From contig BPJD01000006.1 in NCBI GenBank assembly GCA_026004435.1, positions 1 to 64,000 of the forward strand: 64,000 nt of DNA, written 5' to 3'. Positions 53,147 through 62,265 of this stretch are shown here, piece by piece; positions within the stretch are counted from its first letter, which is position 1; every line of letters begins with the position of its first letter. The DNA is from Patescibacteria group bacterium (lineage in GTDB: Bacteria > Patescibacteriota > Microgenomatia > UBA1406 > GWC2-37-13). The position numbers were made by a program, and so were the translations under genes. The notes below the pieces were generated by a model. The model was not told where the DNA came from. It saw only the letters and a program-made list of their open reading frames with translations, and did not search any database.

Positions 53147-54596
53147 CAAATTAGCTTTAATCAATAAAAACAGAAAAAGAATTCTGTCTATTAATAAAAG
53201 AAATATTGATTTTGTCAAGAAATACAACTCTGAAATTAGTTTTGAGATCTGCGACAACAAACTGCTAACCAAAAAAGTTCTTAAATCAGCTGAAATACCT
53301 ACTACTGAACTAATCAAGGTTATAAAAAATCACAATCAAATAGAACAACTTGATATTAGCAAACTGCCAGAACAGATTGTTATTAAACCAGCCAATGGAG
53401 TTGCAGGCAGAGGTATTGAGATTTTTTTTAACCGAGACAAAAACAACAATTTTATCAGAGCAGATGGAAGCAGAGTCTCAGTAGACAGCTTCAAGATTTA
53501 TCTTGAGGATATTTTAAACGGAACCTACTCATTAGGAGGCAGAAAAGATTTTGTAATTATTGAAGAAAGAATTAAAAATTACAAAGGTTTTAGAAATTAT
53601 ACCTTTAAAGGAACGCCTGATATTAGAATTAATCTGTTCAAGTATGTGCCTGTAATGGCTTATATCAGATGGCCAACTAAAGAGTCAAAAGGAAAGGCCA
53701 ATATGGCTTTGGGCGCTGTTGCCTCTGGTATTGATATTGCAACAGGAGTTACGACCCACTCAGTTTACGGCAAGGCCAATGGAGGAAGAGGAAAAGCTAT
53801 AGAGTTTGTTCCCGGCACAAAATTAAGATACTCAGGAGTTAAAATACCCTACTGGAATAAAATACTAAAGTATGCTGTTGAAGCATCAAAGGCAACTAAG
53901 CTTAGGTTTGGAGCTGTTGATTTTTTAATTGACAAAGAAAAAGGTCCAGTTGTAGTTGAGCTTAATGCCAGACCAGGACTATCAGGCCAGATTGCCAACA
54001 ATGATGGTATGCTTTGGCGATTAGAAAAGGTCAAAGATCTGCAGATTAAATCAACAGAACACGCCATACAGCTTGGCAAAGCTCTTTTTGGCGGTGAAAT
54101 TGAGGAAGAAATTGAGGCTATAACAGGAAGGCCTGTTATAGGACTTATACACCCTGTAACAATCTACGGCAAATCAGAGAACAAGAGCATAAAGGTAAAA
54201 GCAAAGATTGACACAGGTGCTGACTCCTCTTCTTTAGATATTAAGGCTGTATTTGATTTAGGCTTTAAAAAGGAGATTGAGATCTTAAAAAACTTAGGAC
54301 TGCCTCAAAACTTTACAGACCTTGAACAGGCAAGAAATGTCCAAAAACAATTGGAAGAAACAAAATTGGAAAAAATCAGCCAAGAGATTCCCTACATTCA
54401 TCCAAGACTTTTTTTAATTAAAGCTGCTAATGGATACACACTAAGATTCGGGCTTAAACTTAAAATATCAATCGACGGAGAAAACAAAGAGACAGTAATT
54501 ACTATTACTGACAGGTCAACCCTGAAATACCAGATGATACTTGGCAAAAAAGACCTAAGAAACTTTATTATTGATCCCCAAAAAATAACTATTTAG
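53127..54596 (+). CDS. ATP-grasp amide ligase fused to RimB/retropepsin-like protease domain
   Basis: 489 residues. Residues about 1-320: ATP-grasp ligase of the alpha-L-glutamate-ligase-like type (IKPANGVAGRGIEIF at 86-100, EERIKNYKGFRNY, DIRINLFKYVP, VVELNARPGLSGQIAN at 276-291). Residues about 335-489: an aspartic protease-like (DUF785 / Zn_protease) domain with DTGADSSSLD at 362-371. Ligase and protease are normally separate neighbouring genes. The ligase would add an amino acid through an ATP-activated carboxylate, and the protease domain could trim or remove it. Substrate unknown. Convergent with the WecA-like gene, overlapping by 8 bp. Confidence 0.82.
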   Translation: MIIRILNKLALINKNRKRILSINKRNIDFVKKYNSEISFEICDNKLLTKKVLKSAEIPTTELIKVIKNHNQIEQLDISKLPEQIVIKPANGVAGRGIEIFFNRDKNNNFIRADGSRVSVDSFKIYLEDILNGTYSLGGRKDFVIIEERIKNYKGFRNYTFKGTPDIRINLFKYVPVMAYIRWPTKESKGKANMALGAVASGIDIATGVTTHSVYGKANGGRGKAIEFVPGTKLRYSGVKIPYWNKILKYAVEASKATKLRFGAVDFLIDKEKGPVVVELNARPGLSGQIANNDGMLWRLEKVKDLQIKSTEHAIQLGKALFGGEIEEEIEAITGRPVIGLIHPVTIYGKSENKSIKVKAKIDTGADSSSLDIKAVFDLGFKKEIEILKNLGLPQNFTDLEQARNVQKQLEETKLEKISQEIPYIHPRLFLIKAANGYTLRFGLKLKISIDGENKETVITITDRSTLKYQMILGKKDLRNFIIDPQKITI

Positions 54597-55656
54597 AACT
54601 AAAGATTTGTTTGATTCTATTTAAAATTACAATAAAGAAAAACATTAGTACAAACAAAGCACACACAATGCTAAACTTAGACAGACTATTGTTTAAAAAC
54701 AAACTGGTTAAACCTAAAATAAAGGTTACCAGCCAGTAAAAAACAGCAATCCTCCTTCTACCCCAGCCTGCATCAAGCAAACGATGATGAAAGTGTCCCC
54801 AATCAGCCCTAAATGGAGACCTTCCCTGAGCAAGCCTGCGGGTTATAGTATAAACTGCATCAATAAATGGAATCGCCAAAACAAGCACTAAAGTCCCCAG
54901 CTTGGCAACTGACAAAAGCGATAAAATAGCCAGATAAAACCCAGCCAAAGAACCAGCGCTATAGCCGGGCAGAATTTTTTGTGGATAAAAATTAAACGGC
55001 AAAAAACCTAAAAAAGCTCCAGAAACTATAAAGGCAAGCAGCATTGAGTCAGAGATTGAGATATCATAAACACTAAACCTTTGAGCCATCAACCCTAAAA
55101 AAAACGCTGCTATTGCCACAAAACCCGGCATCTGACCATCAACGCCTTTGCTCCAATTAACAGCATTTATTAAAAAAACAATCCAGATAACAGACAAAAT
55201 ATTAGACAGCCACAAAAAGTTATGCTCTTTAAAAAAATAAAACTTAACAACATAATCTGTTAACACTATTGGCTCTCCAAAAGGATTAGAAATAAAAGGA
55301 ATGCCTAAACCACCCAACACAGCAATAACAGCAGCAATAATATTTAGAACAAACCTTATGTAAGGTGAAACATCGTGTTTGTCGTCCCAAAGACCAGTAA
55401 GCAAAAGTATTAAGCTGGCAAGCAAGACAGCAGTTAAGATCTTATTGATAGTCATAAAAATCAAACTGCTGACTAATACAGCCAAAAAAATTCCAACTCC
55501 ACCAGCTCTGGGCAAAATTCCTTTATGAGTATGAGCTGGGTGATGTCTGGTTTTTTTATCTGTAATCAAGTTATACTTTCTGGCAAACTTAATTACAAAC
55601 GGAGTAGCTAAATAACTGATTGCAAAACTTAAAAAAAAAGCTAAAAAAAAACTCAT
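54589..55656 (-). CDS. WecA/TagO-like undecaprenyl-phosphate sugar-1-phosphate transferase
   Basis: 355 residues with about ten membrane helices. HPAHTHKGILPRAGGVGIFL at the N-terminus, LWDDKHDVSPYIRF (metal-binding DD), NAVNWSKGVDGQMPG, and RADWGHFHHRLLDAGWGRRR (HxHHR loop of WecA/TagO rather than the MraY HHFE loop). Loads a sugar-1-phosphate (often GlcNAc) onto undecaprenyl phosphate to start a wall or surface polymer. Followed by a small membrane protein gene. Confidence 0.88.
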   Translation of the reverse strand: MSFFLAFFLSFAISYLATPFVIKFARKYNLITDKKTRHHPAHTHKGILPRAGGVGIFLAVLVSSLIFMTINKILTAVLLASLILLLTGLWDDKHDVSPYIRFVLNIIAAVIAVLGGLGIPFISNPFGEPIVLTDYVVKFYFFKEHNFLWLSNILSVIWIVFLINAVNWSKGVDGQMPGFVAIAAFFLGLMAQRFSVYDISISDSMLLAFIVSGAFLGFLPFNFYPQKILPGYSAGSLAGFYLAILSLLSVAKLGTLVLVLAIPFIDAVYTITRRLAQGRSPFRADWGHFHHRLLDAGWGRRRIAVFYWLVTFILGLTSLFLNNSLSKFSIVCALFVLMFFFIVILNRIKQIFSSK

Positions 55657-55965
55657 TTAAATAGCCAAAAGCAAAATTCTAATTATAAGATACGCGGCAA
55701 ATATGATTATAAAACCATTAATAAAATTAAAAAACGGTCTGATTTGATCCTGAACATCAGCAAAAAATTTAGTTAAGATATACTCATTTATAAAAAAAAA
55801 GATATTTGCCAACACCAAAGGAACAATTAAAAAATAAGTTCTAACAAGTTTGTCTTCATCGTCTAAATACGAAAACAACAAGGGGGCTTCAGGAGGAAGA
55901 AATCTCCATAAAGCTGCAAAGATAACAATAACTAAAGCATCTACAGCAAAAACTAGTTTTTTCAT
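55657..55965 (-). CDS. Small membrane protein
   Basis: 102 residues, three hydrophobic helices: LVFAVDALVIVIFAALWRFL, TYFLIVPLVLANIFFFINEY and FINGFIIIFAAYLIIRILLL. The loops hold DDEDK and DVQDQIRP. No family recognised. Tightly packed between glyA (3 bp) and the WecA-like gene (no gap), so probably in the same transcript. Confidence 0.65.
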   Translation of the reverse strand: MKKLVFAVDALVIVIFAALWRFLPPEAPLLFSYLDDEDKLVRTYFLIVPLVLANIFFFINEYILTKFFADVQDQIRPFFNFINGFIIIFAAYLIIRILLLAI

Positions 55966-55968
55966 AGA

Positions 55969-57303
55969 TTAATAACTTTTAGGAATAGGAAATTTTCTGC
56001 ATAAATCTAAAACCTTTTGTCTGTATTTTCTCAGACTAGCCTCAGCCTGTTTAATTATTTTACTACGCTGGCCTGTGATTCTTTCCTGAGCGTCGTTAAT
56101 CTTAAGCTCGTTTTTCAACTTTGAGCCTAAAACAATAACATTAAATATAATTTCAGCAATAACGCTCATCTCCGGCTTCTTCATTCCCCGGCTTGTAATA
56201 CCCGGAGTTCCCAACCTTATTCCAGAAGGATAAAAAGGAGGATTGGGATCAAAAGGCACAGCATTTCTATTCACAACAATATTAACCTTCTCTAACAACT
56301 CAGCTGCAGTATTGCCAAGCAGATTAAAGTTTCTAAGATCAACCAACAGCAGATGAGAGTCTGTCCCGCCTGTAACCAAATTAAATCCAAACTCTTTTAA
56401 TTTCACTTCAAGCTGTTTGGCATTAACTATGATCTGTTTGGCATATTGAGCAAAACTTTTTTTGCTGGCTTCTTTTAAAGCTGTGGCAATGCCAGCTATT
56501 GCATTAAGATGAGGACCGCCCTGCAAACCCGGAATAATTGCTTTATCAATTTTTTTGTCTAACTGAGGGTCTTTTAAAAGACCTTTTTTAGTCACCATAA
56601 TAATTGCGCCTCTAGGGCCTCTTAATGTTTTATGAGTAGTTGATGTAATAATATCTGCATACTCAACAGGTGAAGGGTAAACACCACCAACAATTAACCC
56701 AGCTATATGAGAGATATCAGCCATCAAATAAGAACCAGATTTTTCTGCTATTTCAGCAAATCTTTTCCAATCAAGCAGTCTTGGGTAGGCAGTTGTTCCT
56801 GCCACTATAACCTTTGGTCTTTCTTTTAAGGCAAGATCCTCAAGCTGATCATAATCAATATAGCCGGTTTTAGTTACTCCATAACTAACAGATGTAAAAA
56901 ATACGCTAGAAGCATTTAAATTGGCTCCATGAGTTAGGTGTCCTCCGGCAGATAAAGATAACCCCATTATTTTTTCTTTAGGTTTAACAAGAGCAAAATA
57001 AACAGCTAAATTTGCAGGAGAACCTGAGTAGGGCTGAACATTCACATACTCAACCTTAAACAATTTTTTTGCTCTTTCCTGAGCCAAAAGCTCTACTTGA
57101 TCAACAACCTCCTGACCTTGATAATACCTTTTTTTAGGATACCCTTCAGCATATTTATTGCCTAAGCAAGAACCAACAGCTTCCTGAACAGCCAAACTTA
57201 CAATGTTCTCTGAGGGAATCATCATTAAAGTCTGTTCCTGTCTCTTCCTTTCAGCTTGTATTAGTTTGTAAATTTTTGGATCTGTTTTAGCTAAATACTT
57301 CAT
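55969..57303 (-). CDS. glyA: Serine hydroxymethyltransferase
   Basis: 444 residues; PLP-lysine segment TSTTHKTLRGPRGAII, MMIPSENIVSLAVQEAVGSC, GNKYAEGYPKKRYYQGQEVVD (quoted core: KYAEGYPKKRYYQG) and HLTHGANLNASS. Interconverts serine and glycine, passing C1 units to tetrahydrofolate; the FolC enzyme at 2852 would polyglutamylate the cofactor. It is followed closely by the rmlD-like gene upstream. Confidence 0.96.
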   Translation of the reverse strand: MKYLAKTDPKIYKLIQAERKRQEQTLMMIPSENIVSLAVQEAVGSCLGNKYAEGYPKKRYYQGQEVVDQVELLAQERAKKLFKVEYVNVQPYSGSPANLAVYFALVKPKEKIMGLSLSAGGHLTHGANLNASSVFFTSVSYGVTKTGYIDYDQLEDLALKERPKVIVAGTTAYPRLLDWKRFAEIAEKSGSYLMADISHIAGLIVGGVYPSPVEYADIITSTTHKTLRGPRGAIIMVTKKGLLKDPQLDKKIDKAIIPGLQGGPHLNAIAGIATALKEASKKSFAQYAKQIIVNAKQLEVKLKEFGFNLVTGGTDSHLLLVDLRNFNLLGNTAAELLEKVNIVVNRNAVPFDPNPPFYPSGIRLGTPGITSRGMKKPEMSVIAEIIFNVIVLGSKLKNELKINDAQERITGQRSKIIKQAEASLRKYRQKVLDLCRKFPIPKSY

Positions 57304-57310
57304 AGATAAC

Positions 57311-58147
57311 TTAACTTTTAGTTAATGACATTGCCAACACTTCCTCAAAACTTCTAAACCTTGTTTTAAGATTAGACTGTTTTAAGGCGTTATACTGCGG
57401 TCTGGGAGCTTTATTTTGATAAAACTCAAAAAAAGAGATTGGTTCTACTAAAGATAAGTCAAGATCATAATATTTACAGATCAATCTAAACGCATCATAA
57501 GGCGTATAATCTTTACCAACCAAATGATAGATGCCCGGACTAAACTCATTGATCAGCTCCTCAAGCCCTCTGGCAATATCATCAATAAATGTAGGGTTAA
57601 ACTTCATATCCTCTACTGCTTTAAGCTTAACTTTGTTCTCCAGCAACTCTTTTATTGTTCTGAAAATATCTTTTTTGCTGAAATTATCAAACCTATAAGG
57701 ATAATCAAATCTTGCAATTGCTGCTTTACCTTTAACTATCTCTTCTCCAGCCCACTTGGACTTGCCATAAAAACCCAAAGGATCAGGTATTGATTTTTCA
57801 GTATATGGATTTTCAGAAAGTTTGCCCGGAAAAACAAAAGCAGTACTAGCATAAATAAAACCTGCCTTTTTCTTCTGACAGACCTCAAACAAATTCCTAA
57901 CTCCGACTACATTAATGTTGTAGCACAGCTCTCTTTCTTCCTCTGCCTTATCAACATTAGTATAGGCAGCCAGATGCAAAACAAAATCAAACTGAAGTCC
58001 GTCTAAAATTTTATTCAGACTATCTTTTTCAGTTATATCAAATCCATCCTCATATTTGGGAGTTATTAACTGAAACTTATCTTGCCACAAAGTTGCTATT
58101 CTTGAACCAACTAAACCTGTTGAGCCTGTTATTAAAACTTTTTTCAT
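57311..58147 (-). CDS. rfbD: dTDP-4-dehydrorhamnose reductase-like (RmlD) SDR
   Basis: 278 residues. Rossmann start VLITGSTGLVGSRIA, HLAAYTNVDKAEEE, STAFVFPGK and YGKSKWAGEE (catalytic Y-x3-K). Matches RmlD, which reduces dTDP-4-keto-rhamnose to dTDP-rhamnose with NAD(P)H. Adjacent to rmlB-like gene, so a rhamnose donor is likely; rmlA and rmlC are not in this window. A generic SDR-type sugar reductase is the alternative. Confidence 0.85.
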   Translation of the reverse strand: MKKVLITGSTGLVGSRIATLWQDKFQLITPKYEDGFDITEKDSLNKILDGLQFDFVLHLAAYTNVDKAEEERELCYNINVVGVRNLFEVCQKKKAGFIYASTAFVFPGKLSENPYTEKSIPDPLGFYGKSKWAGEEIVKGKAAIARFDYPYRFDNFSKKDIFRTIKELLENKVKLKAVEDMKFNPTFIDDIARGLEELINEFSPGIYHLVGKDYTPYDAFRLICKYYDLDLSLVEPISFFEFYQNKAPRPQYNALKQSNLKTRFRSFEEVLAMSLTKS

Positions 58148-58155
58148 AATTAAAA

Positions 58156-59166
58156 TTAAGTTTGATACTGTTTTTTATAATAATCCTGATACTCGCCAGA
58201 CTTTATTTTCTGCCACCAGTCTCTATTTTTAATATACCAGTCAATTGTTTGCTTTAATCCTTGTTTTAAATCAACCTTAGGTTTCCAGCCAAGCTCCTTA
58301 TTTATCTTGCTCCAGTCAACTGCATACCTAACATCGTGTCCCGGCCTGTCTTTTACAAAGGTAATTAGATCCTCAGATTTTCCCATCAGCTTAATTACCA
58401 GCTTAGCCAGATCAAGGTTTGTAATAGTATCGTTCATACCTCCAATCAAGTAGGTCTCTCCCAACCTGCCTTTTTTCAAAACTAGATCAATGGCTCTGCA
58501 GTGATCCTCAACATACAGCCAGTCTCTGGCATACTGACCATCTCCATAAATTGGTACTGGCTTATCTTCCAGTAAATTAGTTATCATTAATGGTACAAAC
58601 TTTTCAGGAAATTGATACGGTCCATAATTATTACTGCAATTTGTTATGGTTATAGGCAGACCATATGTTCTGGCAAAGGCTCTGACAAAATGATCACTGC
58701 TGGCTTTTGAAGCTGAGTAGGGATTATTGGGTTTATAGCAACTTGTTTCACTAAACTTTTCATCTGTATCTAAAGTTAAACTACCAAAAACCTCATCAGT
58801 TGAGATATGATGAAATCTTTTAACTTTGTGTTTTAACGCAGAGTTAAGCAGAGTCAAAGTACCTATAATATTGGTTTTTACAAAAGCTGATGAATCAGTA
58901 ATTGACCTATCAACATGAGACTCTGCAGCAAAATGCACAATAACATCAACAGACTTGATAATATCATCTACCAACTGCTGATCGCAGATATCTCCTTTTA
59001 CAAAAGTATAATTTGGATAATCTTGGACTTCTTTAAGATTCTCTAAATTGCCTGCGTAGGTTAATTTATCAAGATTAACAACCTCATAATTAGGATACTT
59101 AAACAGCCAGTAACGAATAAAGTTAGACCCTATAAAACCTGCTCCTCCAGTAACTAGAATGCGCAT
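58156..59166 (-). CDS. rfbB: dTDP-glucose 4,6-dehydratase (RmlB)
   Basis: 336 residues, GGAGFIGSNFIRYWL at the start, HFAAESHVDRSI, STDEVFGSL, catalytic YSASKASSDHFVRAF (Y-x3-K), TNCSNNYGPYQFPEK and RPGHDVRYAVD. It dehydrates dTDP-glucose to the 4-keto-6-deoxy sugar, first dedicated step to dTDP-rhamnose. It starts this short unit together with rfbD. Confidence 0.95.
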   Translation of the reverse strand: MRILVTGGAGFIGSNFIRYWLFKYPNYEVVNLDKLTYAGNLENLKEVQDYPNYTFVKGDICDQQLVDDIIKSVDVIVHFAAESHVDRSITDSSAFVKTNIIGTLTLLNSALKHKVKRFHHISTDEVFGSLTLDTDEKFSETSCYKPNNPYSASKASSDHFVRAFARTYGLPITITNCSNNYGPYQFPEKFVPLMITNLLEDKPVPIYGDGQYARDWLYVEDHCRAIDLVLKKGRLGETYLIGGMNDTITNLDLAKLVIKLMGKSEDLITFVKDRPGHDVRYAVDWSKINKELGWKPKVDLKQGLKQTIDWYIKNRDWWQKIKSGEYQDYYKKQYQT

Positions 59167-59213
59167 ATGTTGTAAACATTATAATACTAAAAAAGTCATT
59201 GTCAAAACAAATC

Positions 59214-60446
59214 CTAATTAGCTGTCTGATCACCTCTAAACCTATGATTGATCAGCTTATCAAGAATAAGCCATCTTTTTTTCTTTTCTTCAAATGGGAC
59301 ATCATCCTGCATCACCTTAACAGCCGCTGTAAAAGGCCTCTGAGAATACATTGCTATATAGGCTTTTGAAAAACCTACAGCTTTAGCCACCCTGACTGTG
59401 TTTTCAAACTGCTCATCAGTCTCACCGCAGAAACCTACAATAATATCTGTTGTAAACTCAGCCTCAGGAACTTTTTTTCTTATTTTTTTTATTAAGTTAA
59501 TGTAATCCTCACTCGTATACCAGCGATTCATTTTTTTTAAAACTTCATCATCGCCTGACTGCAAAGGCAGATGTATAGTTCTTGTAATATTTTTATTTCT
59601 GGCTATAACATCTATTAATTCATCTGAAAAATCCCAAGGATTTGATGAAATAAAATCAACCTGCTCAAAACCAATCTTTGCCACCTCCTCAAGCAAAAAG
59701 GGAAATAGAGTCGGAATTCTTAATCTGCCCAGATGCTTTACATATACTGGTTTTATTTTTTTGCCATTGTAAGTAAAGTGTTTAAAATCAGAGTTGTTTT
59801 TGGTCTCAAAATAATTTTTTCCAAAATCTCTCATAACCTGAACATTATTCTCACCCATTATTAGGTCAGCGCCATAAGAGTTAACATTTTGACCTAATAA
59901 TACCACCTGTTTATAGCCCTTATTTTTTAGATCCAGACACTCATCAATAATATCCAAATAAGGTCTGCTGATTTCTCTGCCTCTGGTAAAAGGAACAACG
60001 CAAAAGGTGCAAAAATTATTACACCCGTTTGAGATCGGCACCCACGCTTTTTGATCATCTTGTCTTAAAGGCTCATTGTCAAAACCAACCTCCTCTATTG
60101 GCATAAACTCATCAACAGCAGGCATAATGGTTTTTAATCTTTGCAGATACTTTCCTGTTTTGTCTCTAAAAGCCAAGCCAACCATACAACCTGTAACTAT
60201 TATCTTGAAGAATTCCTTGTTTTTTTGCTTAAGTTTTTTTATCTTTGACAAATTATTCACAAGACCATAGACGCGATTTTCAGCAGACTGCCTAACCATA
60301 CAAGTATTTATAACAACATAATTGGCTGAGTTTATATCAGAGGCAGGTTTAAAGCCTCTACTTTCAAAAGCCTTAGCAATGCGTTCTGAATCAGCTAAAT
60401 TCTGTTGACAACCAAAGGTTTTAATATAATATGTTCTGTTTCTCAT
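59214..60446 (-). CDS. miaB: MiaB-like tRNA methylthiotransferase, no TRAM domain
   Basis: 410 residues from ATG 60444-60446; a longer TTG/ATG frame reaching 60554 is discarded because the -10 box lies inside it. N-terminal UPF0004 domain Cys: KTFGCQQN, NTCMVRQS and TGCMVG (second cluster); radical SAM CNNFCTFCVVPFTRG. It ends at about the point where a TRAM domain normally begins, so TRAM is missing. A roughly 30-residue insert (around FETKNNSDFKHFTYNGKKIK) precedes the LRIPTLFPFLLEEVAKIG helix. Adds methylthio to i6A37 of tRNAs, or possibly to t6A (MtaB-like), the latter fitting the t6A genes at 23-25 kb. Confidence 0.88.
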   Translation of the reverse strand: MRNRTYYIKTFGCQQNLADSERIAKAFESRGFKPASDINSANYVVINTCMVRQSAENRVYGLVNNLSKIKKLKQKNKEFFKIIVTGCMVGLAFRDKTGKYLQRLKTIMPAVDEFMPIEEVGFDNEPLRQDDQKAWVPISNGCNNFCTFCVVPFTRGREISRPYLDIIDECLDLKNKGYKQVVLLGQNVNSYGADLIMGENNVQVMRDFGKNYFETKNNSDFKHFTYNGKKIKPVYVKHLGRLRIPTLFPFLLEEVAKIGFEQVDFISSNPWDFSDELIDVIARNKNITRTIHLPLQSGDDEVLKKMNRWYTSEDYINLIKKIRKKVPEAEFTTDIIVGFCGETDEQFENTVRVAKAVGFSKAYIAMYSQRPFTAAVKVMQDDVPFEEKKKRWLILDKLINHRFRGDQTAN

Positions 60447-60451
60447 AAACA

Positions 60452-60457
60452 AGTATA
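60452..60457 (-). promoter_or_regulatory. -10 box of miaB, near-leaderless spacing
   Basis: TATACT on the minus strand, 5 nt before ATG 60446. Together with the plus-strand box it makes a compact 61-bp divergent promoter region; TTTACTAAATTTTACTAAATTTT at 60459-60481 is a 10-bp direct repeat (unit ACTAAATTTT). Confidence 0.45.
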
Positions 60458-60491
60458 TTTTACTAAATTTTACTAAATTTTGCTTAGGATT

Positions 60492-60497
60492 TATAAT
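60492..60497 (+). promoter_or_regulatory. -10 box of the M24 peptidase gene
   Basis: TATAAT followed by 10 nt and ATG 60508; the start site would lie 3-4 nt before the ATG, so the leader would be extremely short. Confidence 0.45.
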
Positions 60498-60507
60498 ATG
60501 CTGTAAA

Positions 60508-61605
60508 ATGATCAATAGAGTCTTAAAACTACAGAAAAAAATAAAAGACAACAACTACTATTTAATAACCAACCCTGTTAACTTTAGCTATTTGTTGAAT
60601 CTTAATTATAATCTACAGGAAAAAGAAGCTTATCTGCTCATAAGCAAGAATGAAGCATACTTGATAACGCCTTTAATGCTTATCAATTATTATAAAAACC
60701 TCTGCAACAAAAACAAGATAAAACTAAAAACAATAACAAACAAATTCAAGTTGTTTGAGTTTTTAAAAGACAAGAGTAATGAAGGACAAACTAAGATAAT
60801 TATTGACAAACTAAGCATTACTCTAACAGAGTTTCAGATCCTAAAAAAATACCTAACTAATAAACTCAAGATAGGCACTGATCCTACAGAAAACCTAAGA
60901 CAAATCAAAGACGAAACAGAGATTGACAATATTGAAAAAGCTCAAAAACTTACAGCTAAAATTCTGGCAAAATCAATTAGGTTTTTAAAAAACAACTGGC
61001 ATAAAAATATATCTGAAGATGATCTTGCCTGCTATATAGCAGAAACAGCCGCTAAATACAACTGTCCAAAACTAAGTTTTGACCCAGTAGTTGCCTCAGG
61101 TATAAACTCAACTAATCCTCATCATAGACCTGAGCAAAAAATTATCAAATCAGGCGTCTTGCTGATTGATCTAGGAGTCAACTACAATGGTTATTGCTCT
61201 GACCTTACCAGAACATTTTTCATTGGAGAGCCTGACTCAGAATTTAAGACAATTTACGACATTGTTTTAAAAACTCTATCTGCCTGTAGAAACAAAGCAA
61301 AGACAGCAAAAAACTTGTACGATCTTCACACAGAGGCTGTAAAGTTATTTTCAAAGCACAACTTAAGCCAATACTTTATTCACAGCATAGGACACGGAGT
61401 TGGCAGACAGATTCATGAACTCCCCTTTGCAGATAAAAAAGATAAAAACAATCTTACAGAAAACACAGTCTTTACTTTAGAGCCAGCTGTTTATCTTAAA
61501 AATAAATTTGGAATCAGAATAGAAGATATCATAATCAAAACCAAAATTTTAAAAGAGATAAGGTCTTATCCCAAAAACCTAAATGATATTATAATTAAGC
61601 TGTAG
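60508..61605 (+). CDS. M24-family Xaa-Pro aminopeptidase
   Basis: 365 residues. N-terminal creatinase-like domain (about 1-125), then the pita-bread catalytic domain: LLIDLGVNYNGYCSDLTRTF (two Asp ligands), HSIGHGVGRQIHELPF (His), TLEPAVYL and GIRIEDIIIK (two Glu). It removes an N-terminal residue preceding proline. Divergent from miaB; its end overlaps the convergent YqeY-like gene by 11 bp. Confidence 0.9.
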   Translation: MINRVLKLQKKIKDNNYYLITNPVNFSYLLNLNYNLQEKEAYLLISKNEAYLITPLMLINYYKNLCNKNKIKLKTITNKFKLFEFLKDKSNEGQTKIIIDKLSITLTEFQILKKYLTNKLKIGTDPTENLRQIKDETEIDNIEKAQKLTAKILAKSIRFLKNNWHKNISEDDLACYIAETAAKYNCPKLSFDPVVASGINSTNPHHRPEQKIIKSGVLLIDLGVNYNGYCSDLTRTFFIGEPDSEFKTIYDIVLKTLSACRNKAKTAKNLYDLHTEAVKLFSKHNLSQYFIHSIGHGVGRQIHELPFADKKDKNNLTENTVFTLEPAVYLKNKFGIRIEDIIIKTKILKEIRSYPKNLNDIIIKL

Positions 61606-62044
61606 TTATTTGCCTGAATGCCTGAACAACTCTGGCTGGATCAATATAACTGCCTAATTTTTTTACACAGATGCCAATAACAGCATTTGGATTTTTCAAG
61701 TACAGCTCCTGATTCTCTGCAATAATCTTCTCTATCTCCTGCTTTAACTGAGTCTCACTCATCTCCTGGGGCAAATAATTTTCCAACACAGCCAGCTGAT
61801 TTTGGTACTCTTCAATTATCTCTTGCCTATTTGTTTTTTTTGCATAATCTAAAGACTCTGTCAGCTCTTTTTTAATTTTTCTCAACACACCTATAACTTC
61901 AGCATCTGTCAACTCATTGTTCCTTAACTCAATTTGCTTGTTTTTTATTTTTGACAAAATATATCTAATAGTATTAAGCTTTAGTTTATCGCCTTGTTTC
62001 AAGGCTATTAACTGGTCTGACTGCAATTTTTTAATAATTGACAT
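61595..62044 (-). CDS. GatB/YqeY-domain protein
   Basis: 149 residues, almost all helical: SIIKKLQSDQLIALKQGDKL, RYILSKIKNKQIE, ELTDAEVIGVLRKIKKELTE, and LENYLPQEMSETQLKQEIEK. This is the stand-alone YqeY family, homologous to the C-terminal tRNA-binding tail of GatB. Function unclear, often linked with tRNA amidation. It is followed upstream by tRNA-Leu. Confidence 0.85.
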   Translation of the reverse strand: MSIIKKLQSDQLIALKQGDKLKLNTIRYILSKIKNKQIELRNNELTDAEVIGVLRKIKKELTESLDYAKKTNRQEIIEEYQNQLAVLENYLPQEMSETQLKQEIEKIIAENQELYLKNPNAVIGICVKKLGSYIDPARVVQAFRQITTA

Positions 62045-62073
62045 CTGAATAATTTAATTTATAACCTTAAAAG

Positions 62074-62160
62074 TGCCGCGGGTGGGATTCGAACCCACAC
62101 ATCCGTTGAGCGGACACAGGATCCTAAGTCCTGCCTGTCTACCAGTTCCAGCACCGCGGC
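62074..62160 (-). tRNA. tRNA-Leu (anticodon TAG)
   Basis: 87 nt on the minus strand. Acceptor stem GCCGCGG / CCGCGGC with discriminator A, anticodon stem CAGGA / TCCTG and loop CTTAGGA giving anticodon TAG (reads CTA), a long variable arm (TGTCCGCTCAACGGATGT) as expected for type II tRNA, and T-loop GTTCGAATC. No encoded CCA. Confidence 0.92.
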
Positions 62161-62186
62161 AAATTAACTTTTTTCCAATTATGCTT

Positions 62187-62192
62187 ATTATA
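62187..62192 (-). promoter_or_regulatory. -10 box of tRNA-Leu
   Basis: TATAAT on the minus strand 26 nt before the mature tRNA 5' end; no clear -35. Confidence 0.35.
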
Positions 62193-62265
62193 TAAAAACT
62201 TTTATTAATTAAAACAGCCATCTGAAAAAAAAATTAACCAAGATTATGATAAAATAACATCATCT

